Notes: a model not told the origin generated them from the sequence alone. Positions 41,457 through 51,064 are shown, counted from the first letter of the stretch. The stretch: 64,000 nucleotides of DNA from Micromonospora_G sp044901685 (GCF_044901685.1 NZ_JBJDPS010000007.1:1-64000); one strand, 5' to 3'. Numbers and translations: made by a program.

Positions 41457-42443
41457 TCAGCCGTACAGGGTGTTGTGTGGGGAGCGCCCGTACGCGCGCC
41501 GGTAGGTGGTGGCAAAACGTCCGGGGTGGGGAAAGCCCCAGCGGGCGGCGATGGCGGTGACCGTGTCGCCGTTGGCGGGATTGCCGCTGTCGAGGTCCCG
41601 GTGGGCGTGTTCGAGACGGGCGTCGCGCAGGTAGCCGGTGGGGGTGGTGCCGAGGTGTCGTCTGAAGGCGCGTTGGACGGCGCGACCGGTCGCCCGTGCG
41701 GCGAAGGCGATGTCGCTGAGGGTGATGTTGTCGCCGACGTGTGAGTCGATGAATTCGATCGCACGGCGCAGGACGAGCGGACTGGCGTCGGTCCGGTCCT
41801 TCCAACTGCACTGGTCGATCGAGTTGTTCGGGAAGACGGTGAGGGCGGTGGCGGCGAGGATTCGGGCCGCGTTGGCGATCGCGAGTGGGCTGCGGGCCAC
41901 CTCGGGGTTGGGCAGGACGCTGTCGGCGAGGTAGCCCACGGTGCTCAGCCACAGCCGGGCACCGGCCGGACACACCGGTTCGAGGCTGGTGAGTCGCGTC
42001 GCCGCCCCGGCCGGAGTCTCGCCGAGCACCTCGTCGAGCGTGGCGCAGTCGATCTGGACGATCTGCATGCGGACGGTGTCCCAACGTACCGTGAAGGGCT
42101 TGCCGGGTCGCGCCATCACGAAGACGTCTCTCGGTCCGGCCCGGACCGTCTGGTTCTCGGTGTCGCGTTCGAATCGGCCACCCAGCACCCGCCCTATCAC
42201 GAGCTGCCCGGACGGTTCGTTGGCGCACTCGACCGAGACGGTGTGCAGGGCGGTGGCGATCGAGAAGCGCCCGGTGGAGCGGTGCGTGTGTCGGAACCTG
42301 AAAGCGTCGCGGGTTTGCCGGAAGCGCACCGTGTTGTCCACGTAGTGGGAGCGGATGAAGGCGTGCGCCTGCTCGGGGTCGGTGGTGCGGAAGACAAACT
42401 GGGCCGGCAGCGTGGAGTCGGGAGTGCCCGGTGAGACCGTCAT
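41457..42443 (-). CDS. AraC-family regulator (second of a tandem pair)
   Basis: A 328-residue paralogue of the neighbouring regulator. The helix-turn-helix part (ITLSDIAFAARATGRAVQRA, TAIAARWGFPHPGRFATTYR) aligns with the neighbour; the N-terminal domain (about 15-190) is diverged. The ATG at 42443 is used; a TTG at 42452 is in frame. The 111-base gap to the next gene shows no terminator. The pair may respond to different signals and act on related sites. Confidence 0.87.
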   Translation of the reverse strand: MTVSPGTPDSTLPAQFVFRTTDPEQAHAFIRSHYVDNTVRFRQTRDAFRFRHTHRSTGRFSIATALHTVSVECANEPSGQLVIGRVLGGRFERDTENQTVRAGPRDVFVMARPGKPFTVRWDTVRMQIVQIDCATLDEVLGETPAGAATRLTSLEPVCPAGARLWLSTVGYLADSVLPNPEVARSPLAIANAARILAATALTVFPNNSIDQCSWKDRTDASPLVLRRAIEFIDSHVGDNITLSDIAFAARATGRAVQRAFRRHLGTTPTGYLRDARLEHAHRDLDSGNPANGDTVTAIAARWGFPHPGRFATTYRRAYGRSPHNTLYG

Positions 42444-42636
42444 GGTGGCCAAGCTTTCGAAAACGCGGGTCGCATGCCCCCTGTTGGACAGAGGCCGTTG
42501 ACCTTCGATCGCACACCGCGACGATGTCCGGCCGGTCTGACAGTATCACCACATGTCCGGAATGCGAAGATCAACTGACCGCGTCCGCGGTTCGTGGACA
42601 GTTGGCCAGGTGGTGGTCGTAGGCGGTCGCGCCCGA

Positions 42637-43929
42637 TCAGCCCGGCTGACCACCCACCGGCTCGGCCGGCACCGCCCCGGCCACCCGACCGTCCCCGTCG
42701 TCGTCCCGCGATCCTGGCGCGGACGCCCGCGCGCCGCCGACCGCCTTCACCACGGCCACCGCCACCCCGGTCGTCAGCGGGATCGCCAGCACCAGGCCGA
42801 TCGAGGCGACCAGCGTACGGACGATCTCCTCGGCGATCTGCGCGCTGGTCAGTACGGCGAGCACCGGCCGGTCGTAGGCGTTGATCAGCAGCATGATCGG
42901 CAGCGCGGCGCCGGCATAGGCGAACGCGATGGTGTAGACGGTCGACGCGATGTGGTCCCGACCGATCCGCATGGCGCTGGCGAAGAGTTGGCGCGCGGAC
43001 CGTTCGGGCGCGAGTTCGTGCAGCTCCCAGACTGCCGAGGACTGGGTGATGGTCACGTCGTTGAGCACGCCGAGCCCGGCCACGATGATGCCGCAGAGCA
43101 CGATGCCGGAGAGGTCGATCTGTCCGCTGTAGACGGCCAGGCTGATCCCGTCGCTGTCGCCGAGCCCGGTCAGGTGGGCCGCGCTGGCCGCCCAGAGGCC
43201 GAGCCCGGCCGTGGCGAGCAGGCCGAACAGCGTACCGGCCAGTGCGGTGGTGGTCCGGGCGGAGAAACCGTGCGCGAGGTAGAGGACGACGAACATGATC
43301 GCCGACGCGCCGACCAGGCCGACCAGCAGGCCGGACTCGCCGACCAGCAGCGCCGGCAGCATGAACTTGACGATCACCAGGTACGCGAAGCCGAGACCGA
43401 TCAGCGCCTTCAGCCCGCGCATCCGGGCAACCGCGATCACGAGCAGGGCGAACACCGCCGCGAGGATGCCGATCGGCACCGTACGGGCGTAGTCGTAGAA
43501 GGCGTACATCGCGGGCCCGGTCTGGTGGTTGAAGACCCGGACCACCTTGATCCGGTCGCCGACCTCGAGCCCGCTACGGTACGACTCCGCCGGCACCTCG
43601 ACGGTGACGATGCCGTCGCGTTCGGGACCGGTCTCCAGTCTGGCCTGCACGGTGGCACAGGTGACCATGCGGGGACCCGCCTCGGGGCCGGTACGCTGGC
43701 CCGGCGCCGGACACTCGTACGGTGCCACCGTCTGCACGGTCGCCTCGGGGTGGCTGAGCGTGCGCCCGGCGGTCCCCGAGGACGCGTCGGAGACCTGCTC
43801 TCCCCCCGGCCAGAGCAGGAGCAGCCCGACCAGCGTGAGTACGGCCAGCGGGGCGAGGATCGCGGTCAGCAGCACCACCGCCCGCCGTCGCCGCCCACCA
43901 GCCAGTTCACCGTGCCCGTGCGAGTGCAT
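42637..43929 (-). CDS. YibE/F-family membrane protein
   Basis: A 430-residue protein with an N-terminal membrane segment (VVLLTAILAPLAVLTLVGLL), an outer domain with a predicted beta fold (EVGDRIKVVRVFNHQTG), and seven or more helices from about residue 145 on. VLNDVTITQSSAVWELHELA and DHIASTVYTIAFAYAGAALP are the characteristic YibE/F blocks. Function of the family is unknown, with transport suggested. The ATG at 43929 follows GGAG by 6 bases; ATG 43941 is an alternative. The first residues MHSHGHGE are His-rich and could bind metal. Confidence 0.88.
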   Translation of the reverse strand: MHSHGHGELAGGRRRRAVVLLTAILAPLAVLTLVGLLLLWPGGEQVSDASSGTAGRTLSHPEATVQTVAPYECPAPGQRTGPEAGPRMVTCATVQARLETGPERDGIVTVEVPAESYRSGLEVGDRIKVVRVFNHQTGPAMYAFYDYARTVPIGILAAVFALLVIAVARMRGLKALIGLGFAYLVIVKFMLPALLVGESGLLVGLVGASAIMFVVLYLAHGFSARTTTALAGTLFGLLATAGLGLWAASAAHLTGLGDSDGISLAVYSGQIDLSGIVLCGIIVAGLGVLNDVTITQSSAVWELHELAPERSARQLFASAMRIGRDHIASTVYTIAFAYAGAALPIMLLINAYDRPVLAVLTSAQIAEEIVRTLVASIGLVLAIPLTTGVAVAVVKAVGGARASAPGSRDDDGDGRVAGAVPAEPVGGQPG

Positions 43930-44027
43930 CAAACGCTCCATCCTGACCCGATCAACGACGGTCCCACCCGGGGGAGGACAAGGGTGTGGCCGCCGACCCT
44001 GGGCAGGGGCGGCGGCCACGTTGAGCC

Positions 44028-46448
44028 TCAGCTCTTCGGTACGTTCAGAACCTTCTCCTGTACGTTGCCGACGTTGCCGGCGATGTCGACGGCGAGCCAG
44101 CGGACCGTGGTCTTCGCGGTGATGGTGATCCGCTCCGGCCCTTCCCGGTAGCCGGCGAAGCCGAGCTTCAGCGACGACGTGGTCGGCGTGCTGCCGTCCA
44201 GGGTGTAGTAGACGTTCGCCGCCTCACTGGTGGCGAAGGTGAAGTCGGTCGTACCGGCGCCCTTGCTCTTCACGACCAGCTCGGCCGTCGGCTTCGACTG
44301 GTCCGCCGCGTACGCCTTCGCCACCTCGAGGATCGCGATCTGGCCGCTGGAGAACTCCATCGCCTCCTCGTGGCCCTCGGCGAAGTCCGGCTGGAAGCCG
44401 ACCGCGTCCCAGCGGTTGGTGGCGGGGTTGTACTTGTCCGCGCCGACCTCGAAGTTCCAGGCGATGATGCCCTTGTTGTACCAGTGCGCGTCGGCACTGT
44501 TACCGGCCGCCGAGTAGAGCACGTCGGTGGTCGGGCCGGTGCGACCCGGCCAGATCGCCGTACCCCGGTGTGACTGGACCGCGTTCAGGATCTTCGACGA
44601 GGCGTTCCAGAAGAAGTTCTCGGTGCCGAAGTCGGTCCGGGGCAGCACCTCGCGACCGGCCGTCTTGTACGCGCCCGGCGCCCACATGAAGTACCCACCG
44701 TACGAGTGGGTGTTCATCGAGAACTTGATGTTCGGGTACGTGTTGATCAGCCAGTCCTCGTTCTTCGCCTCCGGCTCGGACTGCTCGCTCGGGCCGGCGT
44801 AGGTGCCGCTGGTGCAGCTCGTGGAGGCACCGCTGTAGCCGTCGAAGAGCGAACCGGCGTTCTGGTTCCGGTTCAGGTCGACGCCCCACGAGTTGCGGTT
44901 CGCCGGGTCGCCGGTCGCGTCCGGGCAGTGGTTGGTCATGTTCTTACGCTGCGAGTTGAAGTCGTACATGCTGTAGTGCGCGCCGTCCGGGTTGACCACC
45001 GGCAGGACGAAGATGTCCAGACCGTTGACCAGGTTGCGGGTCTTCGTGTCCTGCTCGTAGTTGCGCAGCAGCCGCTCCGCGGTCTCCAGGCAGGTGAGCG
45101 GGGTGACCCACTCCCGGGCGTGCTGCTGGCAGAAGAGGTACACACCCGGCTTGGAGCCGTCCTTGGCCCGGCCGATCCGCAGCGCCTTCATCTGGAACGG
45201 CTCGCGGGAGATGCTCGCCGGGGCCTGGAGGTTGTCGCTGAGCCGGGTCGCCCCGGCGGTGGCCACCAGGCCGGCACCGGCGTTGCCCCGGTAGAGGCTG
45301 GCGGTCAGCAGGGCGGACGAGGCGGCGTTCGCGTTCAACGCCGCGACGACCTGGGCGGCGGTGCTGGTCAGCGCGCCGCTGCCGTCGGTGGCCAGGGAGA
45401 CCACCACGGTCTTGCCGGCGACCAGTACGGTCAACGCCTGGTTGGCCGCACCCGGGTTGATCAGCGAGACGCTGGTGTCGTTGCCACCCTCGTGGCCCCA
45501 CGCCTTGGTGGTGACGTAGAAGGTGCTCGCCGCCGCCGTACCGAACTGCGCCTGGGCCTTGCGGCGGTAGCCGTTGGTCAGGTTCGGCAGGTCGATGATC
45601 TGGGTGATCTTCGGGAACTCCGCCGCCAGGCCCTCGATCCGCTCGGTGATCTCGGTCGGGTCCATGTAGTGGTCGACGAAGTCGGAGACGTAGTGCGGGT
45701 CCGGCGCCTCCTTCGGCTTGCCCAGCCACTGCGTCACCGACGCCTTGACCGTGCCGCCCTTGCTGCTGGTGAAGGTGACCCGGTTCGGCTCCGCCGTGGT
45801 CAGCGCGAGCGGGCTGCTGAACCGGTGGTACATGTACTGCCCGGCGTCGGTGAACCGGGACATGGTCGCGGTGCCGCCGGAGGCCGGCGGGGTGTCCATG
45901 CCGGTGTCCCAGCTTGCCGTGATCACCGTGTCGGCGTCGGCACCGGCGTTCGACTTGACCTCGAACGACAGGAAGCGGTTGCCGTCCAGGCTGGTGAACC
46001 ACTCGGCCCGGAGCACGGTGAGCTGGTCGGTCGCGAGCAGCTCCGCCGCGTCGGCGGCGGCGATGGCGGCCTTCCGCTCGGCGACGTTGGCCCGGTAGTC
46101 GTCCTGGTCGGAGATCTTGCCCCGCAGGTCGAAGCCCATCTCCCGCAGGGCGGCGCTCTCCTCGGGGCTGAGCACGGCGTGGACCTCGATGCCGTCCTCC
46201 ACCGGCTTGCTGTACTCGACCAGGTCGACGCCGAGGTCGGCGAGCCGGTCGACCTCGCCCTTGTCGGCGGCGACGATGCGCATCAGCGCAACGCCGTTCT
46301 GCTCGGTGCTGGACTTACGGGTCGGTTCCACCTGCCCGTTGTCGGCGGGGCTGGCGAGGGTCGGCAGCGCGCCCAGGAGCAGCGCGGTCGGGACGGTGAG
46401 TAGGGCTACCAGACGACTGACTCTGGCCGGTTTGCTGATACTCCTCAT
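44028..46448 (-). CDS. Secreted M14 zinc carboxypeptidase with an inserted domain
   Basis: An 806-residue exported protein. Signal peptide 1-33; pro-region about 45-250; M14 catalytic domain from about 265 to 715. Zinc ligands His443 and Glu446 (CQQHAREW) and His581 (MNTHSYGG), catalytic Glu667 (WNFEVG). The catalytic domain is interrupted at about 300-418 by a Thr/Ala/Val-rich stretch (VVVSLATDGSGALTSTAAQV) absent from standard carboxypeptidase T. Residues about 720-806 form a beta-sandwich with the chitobiase-type motif YYTLDGSTPTTSSLKL. The ATG at 46448 follows GGAGGAAG. It probably trims peptides outside the cell. Confidence 0.9.
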   Translation of the reverse strand: MRSISKPARVSRLVALLTVPTALLLGALPTLASPADNGQVEPTRKSSTEQNGVALMRIVAADKGEVDRLADLGVDLVEYSKPVEDGIEVHAVLSPEESAALREMGFDLRGKISDQDDYRANVAERKAAIAAADAAELLATDQLTVLRAEWFTSLDGNRFLSFEVKSNAGADADTVITASWDTGMDTPPASGGTATMSRFTDAGQYMYHRFSSPLALTTAEPNRVTFTSSKGGTVKASVTQWLGKPKEAPDPHYVSDFVDHYMDPTEITERIEGLAAEFPKITQIIDLPNLTNGYRRKAQAQFGTAAASTFYVTTKAWGHEGGNDTSVSLINPGAANQALTVLVAGKTVVVSLATDGSGALTSTAAQVVAALNANAASSALLTASLYRGNAGAGLVATAGATRLSDNLQAPASISREPFQMKALRIGRAKDGSKPGVYLFCQQHAREWVTPLTCLETAERLLRNYEQDTKTRNLVNGLDIFVLPVVNPDGAHYSMYDFNSQRKNMTNHCPDATGDPANRNSWGVDLNRNQNAGSLFDGYSGASTSCTSGTYAGPSEQSEPEAKNEDWLINTYPNIKFSMNTHSYGGYFMWAPGAYKTAGREVLPRTDFGTENFFWNASSKILNAVQSHRGTAIWPGRTGPTTDVLYSAAGNSADAHWYNKGIIAWNFEVGADKYNPATNRWDAVGFQPDFAEGHEEAMEFSSGQIAILEVAKAYAADQSKPTAELVVKSKGAGTTDFTFATSEAANVYYTLDGSTPTTSSLKLGFAGYREGPERITITAKTTVRWLAVDIAGNVGNVQEKVLNVPKS

Positions 46449-46755
46449 ACGAGGCTTCCTCCGGTCGTGGCGTGCACGGAGACCGCCCACGGCGGGTCGA
46501 TTGCCGGGGCGGTCATTGATGATCACGTTGGCCGCAGTCTGTTGTGTGCCACGTCACCTTGTCAAGGATCATGGATGTGTGGCTGATCGGCGGTTTTCCG
46601 GCCAGCGGCTGATCGTCGATTCCGGGTAGCCCGTGTGCCGGACCGAGGGTCAGCCGAAGGTGTGAACAGGGCGTCCATCATGGACACCAAGGTCACGGTT
46701 GTCCACCTTGTCGGCTCCGGCAGTTGGTGCGGATTCGAGGTCGGCGTCGGCGCGT
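46449..46755. other. Intergenic region upstream of the M14 gene, no gene seen
   Basis: 307 bases between two minus-strand genes. It holds a candidate promoter for the M14 gene (46536-46565) and the 3' side of the amidohydrolase gene. Open frames in it have no conserved features. No clear terminator hairpin was found for the amidohydrolase. Confidence 0.45.
46536..46565 (-). promoter_or_regulatory. Candidate promoter of the M14 carboxypeptidase gene
   Basis: On the minus strand a consensus -35 TTGACA (46565-46560) is followed after 18 bases by CAGACT (46541-46536). The -35 is perfect; the -10 is weak. The start would lie about 80 bases before the ATG at 46448. Confidence 0.35.
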
Positions 46756-48426
46756 CTACCTGCCGCCCTGCCGCATCCGCCTGGTCGGCGCGGAGGTGGG
46801 GGCGGCAAACGGGTGACAGGGACAGGCGAGGCGTCGGGTGGTCACGGTGAGCACGCCGGGTTCGGCCGCCGCCGCCTCCACGTCGGCGAGCATCCGGGTA
46901 CGCATGCCGGACGTGATCAGGCGGCCCCGGGTCACCACGGCGTGGATCCGCCGGGTGTTCTCGATGTCGGTCAGCGGGTTGGCGTCGAGCAGCACCAGGT
47001 CGGCGACCTTGTCCGGGGCCACCGTGCCCATGCTCCGCTCCTCGCCCAGGTAGCGGGCCGCGTCCCGGGTCACGCTCTGCAACGCCTGAAGCGCGCTCAG
47101 GCCGCTGTCGACCAGGAGCGACAGTTCGTCGTGCAGGCTGAACCCGGGAAAGCAGTACGGGTTGCCGCAGTCCGTACCGCCGACGATGCCGACGCCGGCC
47201 TGCCGGGCCTGTCCCACCAGCCGGCGCAGGACCCGGAAGAAGGCGCGCTGCCGCATGGTCTGTTCCGGTGTGGTGGGCGCGAAGATCCTGATCCGCTCGG
47301 CCCACAGCTCCTGGTACGCGGCGGGGATGTACTTCAGCCGGGGGTCGTTGGCGAACATTGCGGCGGGGGAGTTCACCACCCGGTTTACCGCCAGGGTCGG
47401 TGACAACCAGGTGTTGTTGCGGACCAGGCGACGGAAGAGCGCACCCGCTCGGCGTGAGCTCCAGTTCTCCGCCGCCTCCCACTCGATCTCGCGCATCAGG
47501 TGGAAGTACGCGGTCGGGTCGGTGAGCGGGGTCTGGGCGATCCGCTGGCTGAACTCCCGCTCCCGGGACGAGGCCGCCACGGGCAGGCCGAACAGGTGCT
47601 CGAAGGAGTGTTGTCCCAGGTCGCTCGCCTCGACGGCGCTGACCCGGTAGGGCAGGTGTCCGGCCAGCGGCAGCCGTTGGCGGCGGGCCTCGTGGGCGAG
47701 GGCGAAGTAGGTGTCGCGGCCGAGGTAGGAGTAGACCTTGACGAAGTCCGCCCCCTCGTCCTTGGCCCGGCGTACGGCGGCCCGCGCCTCGCTCGGCGTA
47801 CGGACCAGGACGGCCGGCGGGCCCAGGATCGACGGCGGTTCGTCGATGATCGGACTCGCCACCCGCATCCGGGGTCCGGCCACCTCCCCGGCGTCGATTC
47901 GTCGGCGCAGCGCCTCCACCTCGGGGTAGCCCCACATCTCCCGGATTCCGGTCACCCCGTTGGCCAGGTGGAGCGGGAGGAAGATGCGCTCGTCCACGGT
48001 TCCGTGCGCGTGCATGTCCCAGAGGCCGGGAACGACAAACTTGCCGCGTGCGTCGACCACCCGTACGCCGGCGGCCCTCGGTGCCGGCCGCCCCTGGACC
48101 AAACTGATGATCCGGTCGCCGATCAGCACCACGCTGGTGTCCGGTCGAGGTGGTGCCCCGGTGGCGTCGATCACGGTCCCGCCGGCCAGCACCAGGATGC
48201 CGGTGTCGGCGGGGTCGCCGGCCCGGACGTCCGGCGTCGTGGCGAGCAACGCGGCGCCGGTGGTGCCGACGCCGACCCCGCCCAGGGCGAGCCAGCGCAG
48301 GAAGTCCCGTCTGGTCGGCTCGGATCCCGCCGAGGTGGAGCCAGGCCCCGTGGAGGTGGAGCCGGACCGCGCCGAGGTGGGTTCGGGCCCCGTTGGGGTC
48401 GACTCCGGTCGTGCCGCGTCGGACAT
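46756..48426 (-). CDS. Tat-exported metal-dependent amidohydrolase (imidazolonepropionase-like)
   Basis: A 556-residue enzyme. Residues 1-37 are a repetitive Ser/Thr/Gly/Pro stretch; then comes a Tat signal (TRRDFLRWLALGGVGVGTTG). The amidohydrolase barrel shows HxH in GLWDMHAHGT, the Lys likely carbamylated in GADFVKVYSYLG, His in AGHLPY and QHSFEH, and the metal Asp in VGGTDCGNPYCF. These are the five metal-site positions of the prolidase/imidazolonepropionase-like group. It likely hydrolyses a cyclic amide or dipeptide outside the cell. It is divergent from the TetR operon. The long spacer before the twin arginines is unusual. Confidence 0.87.
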   Translation of the reverse strand: MSDAARPESTPTGPEPTSARSGSTSTGPGSTSAGSEPTRRDFLRWLALGGVGVGTTGAALLATTPDVRAGDPADTGILVLAGGTVIDATGAPPRPDTSVVLIGDRIISLVQGRPAPRAAGVRVVDARGKFVVPGLWDMHAHGTVDERIFLPLHLANGVTGIREMWGYPEVEALRRRIDAGEVAGPRMRVASPIIDEPPSILGPPAVLVRTPSEARAAVRRAKDEGADFVKVYSYLGRDTYFALAHEARRQRLPLAGHLPYRVSAVEASDLGQHSFEHLFGLPVAASSREREFSQRIAQTPLTDPTAYFHLMREIEWEAAENWSSRRAGALFRRLVRNNTWLSPTLAVNRVVNSPAAMFANDPRLKYIPAAYQELWAERIRIFAPTTPEQTMRQRAFFRVLRRLVGQARQAGVGIVGGTDCGNPYCFPGFSLHDELSLLVDSGLSALQALQSVTRDAARYLGEERSMGTVAPDKVADLVLLDANPLTDIENTRRIHAVVTRGRLITSGMRTRMLADVEAAAAEPGVLTVTTRRLACPCHPFAAPTSAPTRRMRQGGR

Positions 48427-48614
48427 TCCCTCGTCCCTTCGTCGCGTCGTGTACGAGGGCGGCAGGAGGGTGCCGCGGCGGAGCGCGATCCCAATCTAAC
48501 GGTGTGCCCGGCCGGATCGTATCGGCGTGTCGCGATGCCGACGGGCAGGCCGCGCCGGCGGCACGGGGTCGGGCGGCGGTGCCCGTGGAGGTCCGTGCCA
48601 GCCAGGGAAATCAC

Positions 48615-48644
48615 TTGTGAGTGAGTCGCTCACTCAGTTACTGT
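48615..48644 (+). promoter_or_regulatory. Promoter and TetR-type operator of the ABC exporter operon
   Basis: TTGTGA (48615-48620) and TACTGT (48639-48644) are 18 bp apart, and the palindrome TGAGTGAGTCGCTCACTCA (48618-48636, perfect 8-bp arms, TCG centre) fills the gap. The predicted start is at about 48651, one base before the GTG of the TetR gene, so the mRNA is probably leaderless. Binding by the encoded TetR protein would shut the whole operon. Confidence 0.6.
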
Positions 48645-48651
48645 CGCCCCC

Positions 48652-49296
48652 GTGCGCCCCACCCCGCCCATCGAACCGGACCAACCGCCCCACTGCCTTC
48701 CCGGCTCCGGGCGGGCGCGTCCGTTGCCGCCCGACGAGCGCCGGGCGGCGCTGATCGCCGCCACGTTGCCGCTGGTGGGCGAGCACGGGATCAAGGTCAC
48801 CACCCGTCAGATCGCGGAGGCGGCCGGCGTCGCCGAGGGGACGATATTCCGCGTCTTTCCGGACAAGCAAGCGCTTATCCAGGCGGCGGTCGCGGCGGCG
48901 TTGGACCCCGAGCCGGTCTACGCGGAGTTCGCCGCGGTGGATCTCTCGCTGCCGCTGCGGGAACGGCTGATCCAGGTGACCACCATCATCCAGCGCCGGC
49001 TGATCAGGGTGATCAATCTGGTCACCGCGGTCGGTCTGAACGGGCCACCGCCCAACCGCGAGGAGCACCGCGCCCGGGTCCGCCCCACCAACGAGCGGAT
49101 CCAGGCCGAGGTCGCCCGGATCATCGAACCCGACCGGGACCAGTTTCGTTGCACCACCCAGGAGGTGGCCCGGCTGCTGCGGCTGCTGGTCTTCTCCGGT
49201 TCCCATCCCATGATCAACGACGACGACCCGCTCTCCGCGGAGCAGATCGTCACCGTGCTACTCGACGGCCTCCGACACCGTACGGAACCGTCATGA
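48652..49296 (+). CDS. TetR-family repressor of the ABC exporter
   Basis: A 214-residue regulator. The helix-turn-helix (about 30-75) reads LIAATLPLVGEHGIKVTTRQ, IAEAAGVAEGTIFRVFPDKQ. The C-terminal ligand domain (about 90-214) is of ordinary length. The first 25 residues form a Pro-rich extension; the GTG at 48652 was chosen because the promoter places transcription start there and no earlier start is possible. The exporter genes follow after 34 bases. The ligand is probably a compound exported by the pump. Confidence 0.9.
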   Translation: MRPTPPIEPDQPPHCLPGSGRARPLPPDERRAALIAATLPLVGEHGIKVTTRQIAEAAGVAEGTIFRVFPDKQALIQAAVAAALDPEPVYAEFAAVDLSLPLRERLIQVTTIIQRRLIRVINLVTAVGLNGPPPNREEHRARVRPTNERIQAEVARIIEPDRDQFRCTTQEVARLLRLLVFSGSHPMINDDDPLSAEQIVTVLLDGLRHRTEPS

Positions 49297-49330
49297 TCGT
49301 CCGCCGCATCCCTGATTCGGGGGGTCACCG

Positions 49331-51064
49331 ATGCTGACTCGCTTACTCCGTACCTACCTGCAACCGTACCGGCGGCCGCTCACCGTGGTGGTGCTGCTGC
49401 AACTGGTCGGCACCATGGCCTCGCTCTACCTGCCGAGCCTCAACGCCGACATCATCGACCAGGGCATCGCCCGGGGCGACACCGACTACATCCTGCGGAT
49501 CGGCGGCTGGATGCTGCTGGTCAGCGCCGTACAGATCGCCTGTGCGATCGCCGCCGTCTACTACGGCGCCCGGACCGCGATGAGCTTCGGCCGGGACGTA
49601 CGCGCGGCGATCTTCAACCGGGTGATGAGCTTCTCCGCCCGGGAGGTCAACCAGTTCGGCGCCCCGTCGCTGATCACGCGGAACACCAACGACGTGCAAC
49701 AGGTGCAGATGCTCGTCGTGGTGACCTGTACGTTGCTCGTCGCGGCGCCGATCACCTGCGTCGGCGGCGTGATCATGGCGCTCCGCGAGGACCTCGGCCT
49801 CTCCTGGCTGATGGTCGTCTGCGTACCGCTGCTGGTCCTCTCCATCGGCCTGATCATCCGCAAGATGGTGCCGCAGTTCCGGCTGATGCAGACCCGGATC
49901 GACACGGTCAACCGGGTGCTGCGCGAGCAGATCACCGGCATCCGGGTGGTCCGCGCGTTCGTTCGGGAGCCGTTCGAGACCCGCCGGTTCGGCACCGCCA
50001 ACGCCGACCTCACCGCGACCGCGCTGCGCACCGGGCGGCTGATGGCGCTGATCTTCCCGATCGTGATGCTCGTGCTCAACGCCTCCAGTGTCGCGGTGCT
50101 CTGGTTCGGCGCGTCCCGGATCGACGCCGGCCAGCTCCAGATCGGCGCGCTGACCGCCTTCCTGAGCTACCTGGTGCTGACCCTGATGTCGGTCATGATG
50201 GCCACCTTCATGCTGATGATGGTGCCCCGGGCGGCGGTCTGCGCCGAGCGGATCGTCGAGGTGCTCGACACCGACTCGTCGGTCGTGCCGCCGCCGCGAC
50301 CGGTCAGCGAGGTGACCACGCGTGGTGAGTTGGAGCTGCGCGACGTGCGGTTCCAGTACCCGGGCGCGGTCGCGCCGGTGCTGCGGGACATCTCGTTCCG
50401 AGCCGGCGCGGGTCAGACCACCGCGATCATCGGCAGTACCGGCGCGGGCAAGACCACGCTGCTCGGGCTGGTGCCCCGGCTCTTCGACGCGACCGGTGGC
50501 ACCGTGCTGGTCGACGGTGTCGACGTACGGGAACTCTCCCCGGACATCCTGTGGCAGCGGATCGGGTTGGTGCCGCAGCGTCCGTACCTCTTCTCCGGCA
50601 CCGTCGCGAGCAACCTGCGCTACGGCAACCCGGCGGCGACCGACGACGAGCTCTGGGTCGCCCTGGAGATCGCCCAGGCCCGTGACTTCGTCGAGGCGCT
50701 GCCCGAGGGGCTCGAGGCGCCGGTCAGCCAGGGCGGCACGAACCTCTCCGGCGGTCAGCGCCAGCGGCTCGCGATCGCCCGCGCGCTGGTCCGCAAACCG
50801 GAGATCTACCTCTTCGACGACTCCTTCTCCGCGCTCGACCTAGGCACCGACGCCCGGCTGCGGGCCGCGCTGCGGCCGGTCACCGCGGACGCGGCGGTGG
50901 TGATCGTGGCGCAACGCGTGTCGACCATCGTCGACGCCGACCAGATCGTTGTCCTGGAGGACGGCGCGATCGTGGGAGTCGGCCGGCACCAGGACCTGGT
51001 CGAGACCTGCCCCACCTACGCCGAGATCGTGGAGTCCCAGCTCAGTGTGGCGGCGGTGGCATGA
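49331..51064 (+). CDS. ABC exporter half-transporter with degenerate ATP site (subunit 1)
   Basis: A 577-residue half-transporter: six membrane helices (about 15-310) and one ATPase domain. Walker A is IIGSTGAGKTTL and the signature LSGGQRQRLAIARAL is canonical, but the Walker B region reads YLFDDSFSALD (Asp where the catalytic Glu belongs) and the switch is VAQRVST (Gln for His). The next gene has the opposite pattern, so the two form a heterodimer with one active and one degenerate site, as in TM287/288 or BmrCD-type multidrug pumps. The end overlaps the next ATG (ATGA). Confidence 0.93.
   Translation: MLTRLLRTYLQPYRRPLTVVVLLQLVGTMASLYLPSLNADIIDQGIARGDTDYILRIGGWMLLVSAVQIACAIAAVYYGARTAMSFGRDVRAAIFNRVMSFSAREVNQFGAPSLITRNTNDVQQVQMLVVVTCTLLVAAPITCVGGVIMALREDLGLSWLMVVCVPLLVLSIGLIIRKMVPQFRLMQTRIDTVNRVLREQITGIRVVRAFVREPFETRRFGTANADLTATALRTGRLMALIFPIVMLVLNASSVAVLWFGASRIDAGQLQIGALTAFLSYLVLTLMSVMMATFMLMMVPRAAVCAERIVEVLDTDSSVVPPPRPVSEVTTRGELELRDVRFQYPGAVAPVLRDISFRAGAGQTTAIIGSTGAGKTTLLGLVPRLFDATGGTVLVDGVDVRELSPDILWQRIGLVPQRPYLFSGTVASNLRYGNPAATDDELWVALEIAQARDFVEALPEGLEAPVSQGGTNLSGGQRQRLAIARALVRKPEIYLFDDSFSALDLGTDARLRAALRPVTADAAVVIVAQRVSTIVDADQIVVLEDGAIVGVGRHQDLVETCPTYAEIVESQLSVAAVA

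Noticed and set aside
46562..47935. Minus-strand open frame overlapping the Tat-exported amidohydrolase gene
   Set aside because: No domains and a biased composition; the amidohydrolase frame shows all metal-site residues.
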